Source: Sulfuricurvum sp. | GTDB lineage: Bacteria > Campylobacterota > Campylobacteria > Campylobacterales > Sulfurimonadaceae | Reading direction: 5' to 3' | Length of the DNA: 64,000 bases | NCBI RefSeq assembly: GCF_028710345.1 | Contig: NZ_JAQTUH010000003.1 | Location: 124,001 to 188,000 of the forward strand | Part shown: positions 9,341 through 16,908 of the stretch, piece by piece | Layout of the letters: every line of letters begins with the position of its first letter | Position numbering within the stretch: the stretch's first letter is position 1 | Position numbers and translations under genes: made by a program | Notes under the pieces: generated by a model | Told to the model about the DNA's origin: nothing | Seen by the model: only the letters and a program-made list of their open reading frames with translations | Database searches by the model: none

Positions 9341-10312
9341 TTACACTATGCCCTGCTCGAATTGAGCACGCATTTTCTCTTTTTCGGCACGCATTTTGAC
9401 TTTTTCAGCCATTTTTTGACGATAATCAGCAACACTAAATCCTGTCCAGACAACAAGCTGAGCCGCAACGAAAATCGAGCTGTACGTTCCGACAATAACC
9501 CCGATTAACATCGGGAAACTAAAGCCCATCATAATATCGCCGCCGAAAATAAAGAGGGTCAATACTACGAAAAAGACGGTTAATGATGTCAATGTCGTAC
9601 GTGATTGAGTACGAGAAACCGCTTCATTGATGATTTGAACAAAATTAGTCTCTTTGGATTCCTCGATGTGCTCACGAACGCGGTCATAAACGATGATGGT
9701 ATCATGAATAGAATATCCTAAAATCATAAGCAACGCCGCAACACTTTCGATATTAAAATCAACCTCAAAATAAGAGACAAACCCAAACGTAATAACGATA
9801 TCATGGACGATAGCGATAATCGCCGCTAACGCAAAACGCCACTCATATCGAAACGTCACTGTCGCCATAATCGCCATTAATGTGAGTAAAAACGCTGTTA
9901 GCCCTTTAACTCGTAATTCGTCTCCAACTTTTGGCCCGACCATATCAACGCGACGGATTTCAAAATCACCCGTCCCTTTTAAAATCTCTTTGGTCGTATC
10001 CCCGATATCGTTATTCAGCCCCACCGTCGATGAAGGGGTTTTTATAACCACCTCTTGGGGTGAGCCGAACTCAGTGACGGTAGCGTGTTCAAAGAGTTTA
10101 CTTTTTTGAAGACTTTCACGAATTTTATCAATCGGTGCTGTTTGCGTATATTTTACTTGGACAACCGTTCCACCCGTGAAATCAATCCCAAAAGAGAATC
10201 CTTTCGTAGCGACAATCGTAATGGCCAAGAAAAAAAGGACAAATGAGGCGAAAAAGAATATTTTCCCCTTCCCTAAAAAGTTATAGACTTTATCTTCTTT
10301 AAACAACTCCAT
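9341..10312 (-). CDS. secF: Protein translocase subunit SecF
   Basis: SecF, with SecD, uses the proton motive force to pull exported proteins through SecYEG. The 323-residue protein has the first membrane helix at about 15-35, the conserved GIDFTGGT motif right after it, a periplasmic domain, then five more helices at about 135-300 including the VHDIVITFG region. The C-terminus is a charged tail (KMAEKVKMRAEKEKMRAQ). Only 3 bases separate it from secD. Confidence 0.97.
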   Translation of the reverse strand: MELFKEDKVYNFLGKGKIFFFASFVLFFLAITIVATKGFSFGIDFTGGTVVQVKYTQTAPIDKIRESLQKSKLFEHATVTEFGSPQEVVIKTPSSTVGLNNDIGDTTKEILKGTGDFEIRRVDMVGPKVGDELRVKGLTAFLLTLMAIMATVTFRYEWRFALAAIIAIVHDIVITFGFVSYFEVDFNIESVAALLMILGYSIHDTIIVYDRVREHIEESKETNFVQIINEAVSRTQSRTTLTSLTVFFVVLTLFIFGGDIMMGFSFPMLIGVIVGTYSSIFVAAQLVVWTGFSVADYRQKMAEKVKMRAEKEKMRAQFEQGIV

Positions 10313-10315
10313 TGG

Positions 10316-11893
10316 TTACGCCCCCTTTCTTCGTGACATTCCAAACCACAAGGTGTAGTTTTTACTTTTCTCAATACGGTGCATAAAGAGCTGATAAATC
10401 CCGTATGAACCGACGATAGCAGTCAACATGGAAGCTAAAAGTCCCATACTGAGTGTTACTGCAAACCCTTTAATCGCCCCCGTACCGTAGACGTAGAGGA
10501 TAGTACATGCCAGCAATTGAGTTACGTTAGAATCCAAAATAGCACGCATTGCTTTTTGATATCCCTCTGCAATCGCTCTACGTGTAGGAATACCTGCACG
10601 GAACCCTTCACGAATACGTTCATTAATGATGATGTTCGCATCCACCGCAAGCCCGATATGCAAAACAATACCTGCCATACCCGGTAACGTCAGCGTTGCC
10701 CCCATCAGCGACATCAATGCTAAAATAATAAAGAGGTTGATAACAACCGCAAGATTCGCAATAACACCTGCTAGACCGTAATAGAACATCATAAAAAGTA
10801 CGACCAGTCCAAAACCGCTCACAAGAGCAAGAAGTGATGCCCTGATACTATCAGCACCCAAGCTCGGTCCGACAGAGCGTTTTTCCATCATATAGATAGG
10901 TGCAAGCAACGCTCCTGAGCGGAGTGCGATAGCCAAATCGTTCGCTTCAGCAGTCGTATAGTTTCCACTAATTTGCCCGCTTCCTCCACCAATACGCTCA
11001 TTGATGACCGGAGCGGAGTAGACTTTCCCATCCAATACGATAGCAAGACGCTTACCGACACTTTTAGCGGTAAAATCACCAAATATTTGAGCCCCATCTG
11101 AATTGAGGGTAAAATTGATTGTAGGGTTATTATTTTGATCATACCCCACTTGAGCATTGGTAAGCATCGTCCCGTCCAAAATAGGGATTTCACGAACCAA
11201 ATGTTTCCCATTGGGTTGCAATGCATCGGGGAGAATCTTATCTCCAAACCCCGTCGCTTCTGCTTCATCCATATCATTGACACGCATAGCACGATCTTCA
11301 TCAATCGCCATCAATTCAAGCTTAGCGGCACGTGAGATAAGCTCACGAGCACGCTGTTCCTCTTCGATTGTTTTGATACCGGGAAGCTCTACTAAAATCT
11401 TATCTACACCCTGCTTGGCAACCGTAGGCTCAGCAAGACCGAATTGGTCGAGGCGGTTACGAATTGTCTCAATCGCTTGATCCACGGCACGAACTTTTAA
11501 TTTTTCAACCTCAGCAGGTGCTATTGTCACCTGATAACTTCCACCAGTTGCCTTGACAACGGTTCCCTCTACTTTTTTTAGATATCCATCCAATGCAACT
11601 GCATCATCATTATCTAACAGTTCAAACGTCACCATATCAGAGGTCGCACTCAAGCTATCAATCACAATATCATTGCGTTCGGCAAATCTATTGATTCCTG
11701 AAGCAACTGATTTGAGTTGTGAAGCGACCGCTTCTTCAGTCTTAACCCCAAGCAACATATGTAACCCGCCTTGCAAATCAAGACCAAGGGTTACTTTTGC
11801 TCCGCGTTCACTTTGGGTTAATGAAGGGAGTGAAAACACTATCCCGAAAATTGTAGCGGCGATCAGTAAAACGAGACGGAAATTAAGCTTCAT
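10316..11893 (-). CDS. secD: Protein translocase subunit SecD
   Basis: Partner of SecF in the SecDF-YajC complex of the inner membrane. From the ATG at 11893 it is 525 residues: one N-terminal helix, the LGLDLQGGLHMLL motif (family signature), a large periplasmic domain, and five helices near the C-terminus with GLAVDANIIINERI, the family's conserved transmembrane motif. I chose the ATG at 11893 (MKLNFRLVLL) rather than an in-frame TTG 18 bases further up, because the usual N-terminus is short and a GAAAG site precedes it. The start overlaps the end of yajC by 11 bases. Confidence 0.96.
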   Translation of the reverse strand: MKLNFRLVLLIAATIFGIVFSLPSLTQSERGAKVTLGLDLQGGLHMLLGVKTEEAVASQLKSVASGINRFAERNDIVIDSLSATSDMVTFELLDNDDAVALDGYLKKVEGTVVKATGGSYQVTIAPAEVEKLKVRAVDQAIETIRNRLDQFGLAEPTVAKQGVDKILVELPGIKTIEEEQRARELISRAAKLELMAIDEDRAMRVNDMDEAEATGFGDKILPDALQPNGKHLVREIPILDGTMLTNAQVGYDQNNNPTINFTLNSDGAQIFGDFTAKSVGKRLAIVLDGKVYSAPVINERIGGGSGQISGNYTTAEANDLAIALRSGALLAPIYMMEKRSVGPSLGADSIRASLLALVSGFGLVVLFMMFYYGLAGVIANLAVVINLFIILALMSLMGATLTLPGMAGIVLHIGLAVDANIIINERIREGFRAGIPTRRAIAEGYQKAMRAILDSNVTQLLACTILYVYGTGAIKGFAVTLSMGLLASMLTAIVGSYGIYQLFMHRIEKSKNYTLWFGMSRRKGA

Positions 11894-12149
11894 CCTCGTA
11901 CTTTCGCGCAACGGCTTCTTTTACTAAGCGCCCATCTACGTCGTTGTTAAATTTTACTACGAAGAATTTCTCTTCCACTTTTTTGATTTCCACGATCAAA
12001 CCACCGCTTGTAACTACTCTATCCCCTTTAGTGAGGGCATTAAGCATTTCAGCGTGTTTCTTCGCTTGTTGTTGTTGAGGACGAATGATAACGAAGTACA
12101 TAATCGCGATCAAAAAGACAAAAGGGGCTAATTGAGTCAAAATTTCCAT
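11883..12149 (-). CDS. yajC: Preprotein translocase subunit YajC
   Basis: An 88-residue protein with one N-terminal membrane helix (about 8-24) followed by the IIRPQQQQAKKHAEM motif and the GDRVVTSGGL loop, both diagnostic of YajC. It binds SecDF. It is the first gene of the minus-strand operon. An AAGGA ribosome site lies 7 bases before the ATG, and a TATAAT (minus strand 12188-12183) gives a leader of about 27 bases. Confidence 0.97.
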   Translation of the reverse strand: MEILTQLAPFVFLIAIMYFVIIRPQQQQAKKHAEMLNALTKGDRVVTSGGLIVEIKKVEEKFFVVKFNNDVDGRLVKEAVARKYEDEA

Positions 12150-12182
12150 AAGGAATCCTTGTGAGGTATAAAAAGTTCTTGC

Positions 12183-12190
12183 ATTATACT
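12183..12190. promoter_or_regulatory. Overlapping divergent -10 elements for yajC (minus) and lnt (plus)
   Basis: The stretch ATTATACT serves both directions: plus-strand TATACT at 12185-12190 faces lnt, and the minus strand reads TATAAT at 12188-12183 facing yajC. Each would give a 24-27-base leader containing a ribosome site. A further plus-strand TATAAT lies at 12209-12214, too close to the lnt ATG to give a leader. RNA polymerase could serve only one direction at a time, linking expression of the Sec operon and lnt. Confidence 0.55.
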
Positions 12191-12220
12191 CAAAAGAGAT
12201 TAAATCGCTATAATTCGCCT

Positions 12221-13438
12221 ATGAAATTGCTCACTACACGTCCTTATAATCTTTTTATTGTCCCCCTATTTATTGCATTAGGTTTTAGTCTTTTTATCTA
12301 TGCAGAGTATTTCCATTTTACGAATAAATTACTCAATACCCTAACAGCACTCGGTGCACTTTACGGCTTACTTCACGCACCGCGTATCATGTTGCCTATT
12401 GCTGGTTTTTGGATTGGGCTATTGTGGTTTTATTGGATAGGGTACAGTTTTCAATACTACGATTTAGCGTGGGCACAAGGGGTTATCGCTATCGGTTTTG
12501 GAGTCGTATATGCTCTTTATTTCGGGGTATTGGGGCTAACCTCTAACCCCTTTTTACGAATCGTATTATTGTTTGGATTGACCTTTATCTGGCCGATGGA
12601 TTTCAACTGGATGCAACCGGAACTTATCTTTGTTGAGAGCTATTTTGGGCTTTCTAAATGGGAGTTTATCCTAATCCTTTTTTCCCTCACACTGAGCAAA
12701 TATTTTAGCGGTTTCACAAAAATTTTCCCGTTGCTACTTCTTTTAGGAGCCGTTCACACTTCGTATACACCGCCACCTATCCCCAATCTAAAAATCAAAC
12801 TCGTCACCACCGATATCCCCCAAGATATTAAATGGGCAGAGTCGGAACAAGATCGTTTAAACAGTGAAAATATTGACGCTATCCAAGAGGCAATTGAGCA
12901 AAAATACGATTTAGTTGTCCTACCGGAAGCCTCATTTGCCCTTTTTATGAATCACCATAAGTACCTAAGCGCCTACCTTCAAAAACTCTCTTACCAAATC
13001 CCGATTTTAACGGGTACTCTCTATGAAGAGAACGGTTTAAATTATAACGTCTCCTATCTGTTTCAAAACGGAACCATCACCGTCGCTAAAAAAACGATTT
13101 TAGTACCGTTTGGAGAGTATATTCCCCTTCCAAGTTTTATAAAAGAGTGGGTTGATAGAGTAATCTTTGGAGGAGCTTCCGATTTCGTTACCGCCGATAA
13201 ACCGACCGATTTTACGATACATGGCATCAAATTCCGAAATGCTATTTGCTACGAAGCAACACGAGAAGAGCTTTATACACCTGAGATTACATACCTCATT
13301 GCTATGAGTAATAACGGATGGTTTACCCCCTCTATTGAGCCGACATTACAAAATCTTTTGATACGATTTTATGCACGAAAAAATCATTCGGTTGTCTTTC
13401 ATTCGGCAAATAGCGGAGGAAGCGGGATAGTGTATTAG
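12221..13438 (+). CDS. lnt: Apolipoprotein N-acyltransferase
   Basis: Lnt adds the third acyl chain to lipoproteins in the inner membrane. From the ATG at 12221 the protein has 405 residues: about five or six N-terminal helices, then a nitrilase-fold domain with the expected catalytic set, Glu in VVLPEASF, Lys in AKKTILVPFGEYIPLP and Cys in NAICYEATREE. It stops soon after the SNNGWF...HSANSGGSG region, without the extra C-terminal helix of E. coli Lnt; I think short C-termini are normal in this phylum but am not certain. A GTG 60 bases upstream is in frame but would put a -10-like TATAAT inside the gene. Confidence 0.92.
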   Translation: MKLLTTRPYNLFIVPLFIALGFSLFIYAEYFHFTNKLLNTLTALGALYGLLHAPRIMLPIAGFWIGLLWFYWIGYSFQYYDLAWAQGVIAIGFGVVYALYFGVLGLTSNPFLRIVLLFGLTFIWPMDFNWMQPELIFVESYFGLSKWEFILILFSLTLSKYFSGFTKIFPLLLLLGAVHTSYTPPPIPNLKIKLVTTDIPQDIKWAESEQDRLNSENIDAIQEAIEQKYDLVVLPEASFALFMNHHKYLSAYLQKLSYQIPILTGTLYEENGLNYNVSYLFQNGTITVAKKTILVPFGEYIPLPSFIKEWVDRVIFGGASDFVTADKPTDFTIHGIKFRNAICYEATREELYTPEITYLIAMSNNGWFTPSIEPTLQNLLIRFYARKNHSVVFHSANSGGSGIVY

Positions 13439-13460
13439 AGACATTCTTCTTCAGAATTTA

Positions 13461-13469
13461 TGATATACT
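13461..13469 (+). promoter_or_regulatory. Extended -10 promoter upstream of candidate small RNA
   Basis: TGATATACT is an extended -10 (TG-N-TATACT). It lies 23 bases after the lnt stop and would start transcription near 13476. No clear -35 is visible, which is common for sigma-70 promoters in this phylum. Confidence 0.5.
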
Positions 13470-13475
13470 TTCTTT

Positions 13476-13560
13476 GTAATTGATACAAAGAGATTCTTTC
13501 CGTCTGATTAACGGATAGGTGAGTTGGGTGATGACTTTCGGGTTATCGCCCTTTTTTTTT
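13476..13560 (+). ncRNA. Candidate structured small RNA, about 85 nt, unassigned family
   Basis: Between an extended -10 and a strong terminator there is no ORF, but three hairpins can be drawn. The first is CTTTGTA-ATTGA-TACAAAG (about 13471-13489, perfect 7-bp stem), the second is CCGT/ACGG (about 13500-13514), and the third is the terminator stem 13526-13551. Its first stem starts slightly upstream of my estimated start, so the true 5' end may be a few bases earlier. I compared it by eye with SRP RNA, 6S, tmRNA and common riboswitches and do not recognise it. It could instead be only the 3' untranslated region and terminator of lnt. Confidence 0.4.
13526..13560 (+). terminator. Rho-independent terminator downstream of lnt / candidate sRNA
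   Basis: GGGTGATGAC pairs with GTTATCGCCC (10 bp including two G-U pairs) around a six-base TTTCGG loop, followed by nine consecutive T. This is a textbook plus-strand terminator. Confidence 0.88.
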
Positions 13561-13568
13561 GTCTAAAA

Positions 13569-13615
13569 AACAAGGTTTGGGTGAGTGGGAACTCACTCAA
13601 AGGGAAACCTTTGTT
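13569..13615. repeat. Long imperfect inverted repeat (nested hairpin)
   Basis: AACAAGGTTT (13569-13578) pairs with AAACCTTTGTT (13605-13615, one bulged T), and inside it TGAGT (13582-13586) pairs with ACTCA (13591-13595) around GGGA. The structure lies 9 bases after the terminator and has no T run, so it is not a simple terminator. The gap from here to 13710 holds no recognisable gene, only a 43-residue possible ORF. Confidence 0.5.
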
Positions 13616-13710
13616 ATATCAATTTACATCGTGATATTTTTAGTATTGATGGCGTTCGCGCCCACTCTGCACTAATCAAATACGGAGGGATTAATCACCC
13701 CTTCGGATTA

Positions 13711-14478
13711 CTATGACAGTTCATGTTTCTTTGCATTTTCCATTTTAATTTCTTCGATTAGTGCCACAGTAAATAAACTTCCAGGTATTGCATAAAAAGC
13801 AATCCCAATCATTGTAATTATTGCTGTAATAATTCTACCAAACACTGTTATTGGATACATATCTCCATACCCGACAGTACTTAATGTTACTACAGCCCAC
13901 CATAGTGTTTGTGGGATACTGGAAAATATTTTTGGTTGAGCATTGTTTTCAACAAAATATACAATAATTGTAAGAATAATTAAAATAATACCAATTGATG
14001 CAAATGTCATGAGTAAATTTTCACGGTCGGTTACAAAAACCCGTTTTAATGCTCGTTCAAAGCTTGACACTTTACTCACACGTAATAATTTAAAGACTCT
14101 AAAAAGTCGCAAAATTCGTAAAAATGATGAATTAAATCCAAAGAATGTAAGAAATGTTGGTAAAATTGAAATAATATCAATTAAGATAAAAGGTGTAAAA
14201 GTAAATTTTATTCTTCCCTTCCAGCCTTTATATTCTTGTTTATACCCTATTGATATATATCTGAGTATTAATTCAAACATAAAAAAGCTTACTGTAATTA
14301 TTTCTATGAAATCGAACCATGCATAGTAGGAGTTATGCAACTCTTGAACAGTATCTAAAGACATCCCAATAATATTTAAAATAATCATCAAAAATATTAT
14401 GAACTGTATAGTCGTACCCCATCTTAACTTTTTTGGGGTTTCTAAACATTCATAAAGGTTTTCGACTATTGACTTCAT
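13711..14478 (-). CDS. Voltage-gated potassium channel (six-helix Kv type)
   Basis: A 255-residue inner-membrane protein. Helices S1-S3 lie at about 22-40, 53-75 and 92-112. S4 (119-137) carries a basic residue every third position, R121, R124, R127, K130, R133 and K136, the mark of a voltage sensor. S5 is near 157-175, the pore helix near 188-200, the selectivity filter is TVGYGD (201-206) and S6 follows at about 212-240. The short C-terminal tail has no RCK/TrkA-N domain. It is much more AT-rich than its neighbours and lies 39 bases downstream of the unknown gene at 14518-15087, probably in one operon. Such islets suggest horizontal gain. Physiological role unknown; membrane potential control is plausible. 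Confidence 0.9.
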   Translation of the reverse strand: MKSIVENLYECLETPKKLRWGTTIQFIIFLMIILNIIGMSLDTVQELHNSYYAWFDFIEIITVSFFMFELILRYISIGYKQEYKGWKGRIKFTFTPFILIDIISILPTFLTFFGFNSSFLRILRLFRVFKLLRVSKVSSFERALKRVFVTDRENLLMTFASIGIILIILTIIVYFVENNAQPKIFSSIPQTLWWAVVTLSTVGYGDMYPITVFGRIITAIITMIGIAFYAIPGSLFTVALIEEIKMENAKKHELS

Positions 14479-14517
14479 CCGGCTATTCCAATTATTTTGA
14501 ATTTGTTTGTGCTCTAT

Positions 14518-15087
14518 TCAATCGTTAAAATTAATTTCAGGTTCTAAATAAGAATATGAATATGGTTCACAATCACATTTATTATGAAGAAAAAAAGATA
14601 TATCAGTATCGGAAAGAAAGTCTAACTTTTGCTTCTGAGTACACCAGTCACAATCACCCATTCCTCCACCCGATGATATGAGTTTAAACTTTGTGACTCC
14701 TGATTTTTTAGCTCTAATATAGCTGTCATAACTAAGCTTAGTATTTGATGCTCTATTCCACATATCCGTAATGATACTTTTTGGGTATTCAATTTTTAGT
14801 CCATCTTCATTAAGAACATTTACCAACTCTTTTGTTATTGATAATCGAGAATTTATCCCTAACGCTTTTTTTTCTTCAACTGTTAATTTGTTTTCTGTTT
14901 TTAAAATATTAATTTCTCGCAAAAGATGCTTTAACACTTGGTTATGACTTTCTTTTTTCAAAAAAGGTGACTTCTCTATTTCTTGTAGAAAATATTTTCT
15001 TATATCATTCTCATTGTCGTCACGATTCTCATATATAACTATAGGCTGAATTGAAGGAGCAAAAAGTGATTTTAAGAATCTAAACAT
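14518..15087 (-). CDS. Hypothetical protein with C-terminal CxxC / HxxCxC motif
   Basis: A 189-residue protein I cannot identify. The start at 15087 (MFRFLKSLFAP) has an AAAGG site 6 bases upstream; an earlier in-frame start at 15135 lacks one. Residues 1-100 are charged and helical. The C-terminal 55 residues hold GDCDWCTQKQ and LHNKCDCEPY, an arrangement Cys-x2-Cys then Leu-His-x2-Cys-x-Cys resembling the C-terminal region of phage minor head (SPP1 gp7/Mu F) proteins and MuF-type toxins; that likeness is by eye only. The motif could bind a metal. No phage genes are nearby. The gene is AT-rich, like the K+ channel gene after it, and unlike the flanking housekeeping genes. Function not assigned. 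Confidence 0.6.
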   Translation of the reverse strand: MFRFLKSLFAPSIQPIVIYENRDDNENDIRKYFLQEIEKSPFLKKESHNQVLKHLLREINILKTENKLTVEEKKALGINSRLSITKELVNVLNEDGLKIEYPKSIITDMWNRASNTKLSYDSYIRAKKSGVTKFKLISSGGGMGDCDWCTQKQKLDFLSDTDISFFLHNKCDCEPYSYSYLEPEINFND

Positions 15088-15240
15088 TTTAAGCCTTTTA
15101 AAAATTATATTTGAGTTTAGTCTAATTATCAACAAGAAACGAATAAAATAAAAAGCCTATTTATTAAAATTAAACGAAATGACCTATTTTAAAGATTTTA
15201 CACTGAAATGGAAAAGTTTGCAAGAGAAGTGATTAAAAAA

Positions 15241-15270
15241 GCTGGATTCCCGCCTACGCGGGAATGACGG
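15241..15270 (+). repeat. Dispersed REP-like palindrome (GGATTCCCGC...GCGGGAATGACGG type)
   Basis: ATTCCCGC (15246-15253) and GCGGGAAT (15258-15265) form a perfect 8-bp stem with loop CTAC, flanked by CTGG and GACGG. The reverse complement of 29604-29633 matches this 30-mer with one change in the loop. It ends 13 bases before the stop side of the biotin carboxylase gene. Confidence 0.85.
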
Positions 15271-15283
15271 GAAGAAATTGTTC

Positions 15284-16744
15284 TTAGTGACGAACGTTGA
15301 GATTATTTCTCTTGATAGCTTCGATAACAGAGGTAATGTGTTTCATTTTAGCCTCTTCATAATTCATATTAGTGATCGCATCAAGATTAAAATGTTGTAA
15401 TTTTGTATCAAGATACCCAGTATCAATTGTACCGTCGATAAAATCTTGATCGCAAACGATTTGACGGTGAAGAGGAATATTAGTCGGTACACCCTCGATG
15501 ATAAATTCATCCAATGCACGGCGTGCTTTACGCACCACATCTTCCCATGTCAATGCAGAGACAATCAATTTTCCGATCATCGAATCGTAGTTTGATGGGA
15601 TTAGATAGTTGGTATACGCCATACTATCCAAACGAACTCCCGGACCACCTGGCGCAAGGTAGTTGGTGATCAAACCAGGAGATGGGACAAACCCCATTTT
15701 TGGATTTTCGGCATTGAGACGGAACTCGATGGCGTATCCACGAAGTTTAATCTCTTCTTGTAAAAATTTGAGTTGGTCACCCTCAGCTATTTGGATCATC
15801 CGTTGAATCAAATCGATCCCTGAAATAACTTCAGTAACCGGATGTTCAACCTGAACACGGGTATTCATTTCGATGAAATAAATATTATCGTCTTGGTCTA
15901 CGAGATATTCGATAGTCCCGACACTCTCATAACCAAGCTTGAACATCGCTTTGGTCGAAATACGATACAGTTCACGGCGGGTATCTTCATTTAAAAGAGG
16001 TGAAGGTGCGATTTCGATCACTTTTTGGTGACGACGTTGGATAGAGCAGTCACGATCTCCGAGGTGGACAACGTTCCCATATTTATCGGCAACAATTTGA
16101 ATCTCGATGTGACGAGGGTTTTTCAAGTATTTTTCGATAAATGTTTCACCACGGCTAAAGAAACGTAATGCCTCTTGGGTCGCTGATTCGTACATCTCTT
16201 TAAAATCTTCCGCACGCTCGACGATACGCATACCGCGTCCGCCACCGCCGAATGCTGCTTTGATGATAACCGGAAATCCGATTCCGATAGCAATTTTTTC
16301 TGCATCTTCAACATTATCAATTGGCTCATCCGTACCCGGAAGCATCGGAACACCTACAGCACGCATAGCGACTTTCGATGCCATTTTATCCCCGAAAAGG
16401 GCAATATGTTCCGGTTTTGGTCCGATGAAAATAATTCCGTTATCAGCACATGCTTGAGCAAAATCGGCATTTTCAGAGAGAAACCCGTAACCCGGATGGA
16501 TTGCATCACAATCTGCTTTTTTCGCCAAAGAGATAATACGATCATAATCAAGATACGCTTGAATCGGATCTCCCATAATCGGATAACATTCATCCGCTTT
16601 GCGAACCCAAACTCCGTTTACGTCAACTTCAGAAAAAACAACAACACTTTTGATATCAAGCTCTTTACAAGCCCGTATAATACGCAATGCGATCTCGCCA
16701 CGATTTGCAATCAATATCTTATTGATTTTTTTATGCTCTATCAT
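15284..16744 (-). CDS. accC: Biotin carboxylase subunit (acetyl-CoA carboxylase / PycA type)
   Basis: ATP-grasp enzyme that carboxylates biotin on a carrier protein. Visible motifs are KILIANRGEIALRIIRACKEL at the N-terminus, the HPGYGFLSENADF biotin-carboxylase signature, FGGGGRGMR ATP loop, and FIEMNTRVQVEHPVTE active site. From the ATG at 16744 it has 486 residues. Classical AccC is about 445, and the WVRKADE N-terminal context plus a C-terminal extension of some 40 residues look more like PycA-type subunits of two-subunit pyruvate or 2-oxoglutarate carboxylases; the symbol is therefore provisional. No carboxyltransferase or biotin carrier gene is adjacent. GTGAGG just before 16744 favours this start over an ATG 12 bases upstream. 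Confidence 0.85.
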   Translation of the reverse strand: MIEHKKINKILIANRGEIALRIIRACKELDIKSVVVFSEVDVNGVWVRKADECYPIMGDPIQAYLDYDRIISLAKKADCDAIHPGYGFLSENADFAQACADNGIIFIGPKPEHIALFGDKMASKVAMRAVGVPMLPGTDEPIDNVEDAEKIAIGIGFPVIIKAAFGGGGRGMRIVERAEDFKEMYESATQEALRFFSRGETFIEKYLKNPRHIEIQIVADKYGNVVHLGDRDCSIQRRHQKVIEIAPSPLLNEDTRRELYRISTKAMFKLGYESVGTIEYLVDQDDNIYFIEMNTRVQVEHPVTEVISGIDLIQRMIQIAEGDQLKFLQEEIKLRGYAIEFRLNAENPKMGFVPSPGLITNYLAPGGPGVRLDSMAYTNYLIPSNYDSMIGKLIVSALTWEDVVRKARRALDEFIIEGVPTNIPLHRQIVCDQDFIDGTIDTGYLDTKLQHFNLDAITNMNYEEAKMKHITSVIEAIKRNNLNVRH

Positions 16745-16871
16745 CTGCCTCACCATTTTAGTTTAGTATATGGGCTAAAGTATACCTAACATGCATAGCA
16801 ATAAAATAGCAACATAATAATTTTATATATAAGCACAATAGTTGCAATTAGGTATTGGTTTTAACCATTTA

Positions 16872-16880
16872 TGGTATGAT
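16872..16880 (+). promoter_or_regulatory. Extended -10 promoter for cysK
   Basis: TGGTATGAT is a TG-N-TATGAT extended -10, with transcription expected near 16887 and the cysK ATG at 16909. AGGGGA lies 12-17 bases before the start codon. Confidence 0.5.
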
Positions 16881-16908
16881 AAAATTTTCAAAAAGGGGAA
16901 CCCGTAGT

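Noticed and set aside
12161-12220. Longer lnt reading frame from a GTG at 12161
   Set aside because: It would place two -10-like elements inside the gene, and the extra residues are charged and not part of the family N-terminus.
13476-13560. Fluoride, guanidine or c-di-GMP riboswitch
   Set aside because: Core consensus bases of these classes are absent, and a terminator follows with no downstream plus-strand gene to control.
13569-13615. Resemblance of the hairpin to an integron attC site (AAC...GTT ends)
   Set aside because: The flanking GTTRRRY core does not match and there is no integrase or cassette array.
13585-13716. Possible 43-residue plus-strand gene starting at GTG
   Set aside because: No ribosome site, start lies inside a hairpin, no recognisable homology; kept only as part of a finding about the islet edge.
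14518-15087. Idea that the cysteine-motif protein marks a prophage (MuF/minor head protein)
   Set aside because: No other phage structural, terminase or integrase gene is nearby; the motif likeness alone is not enough.
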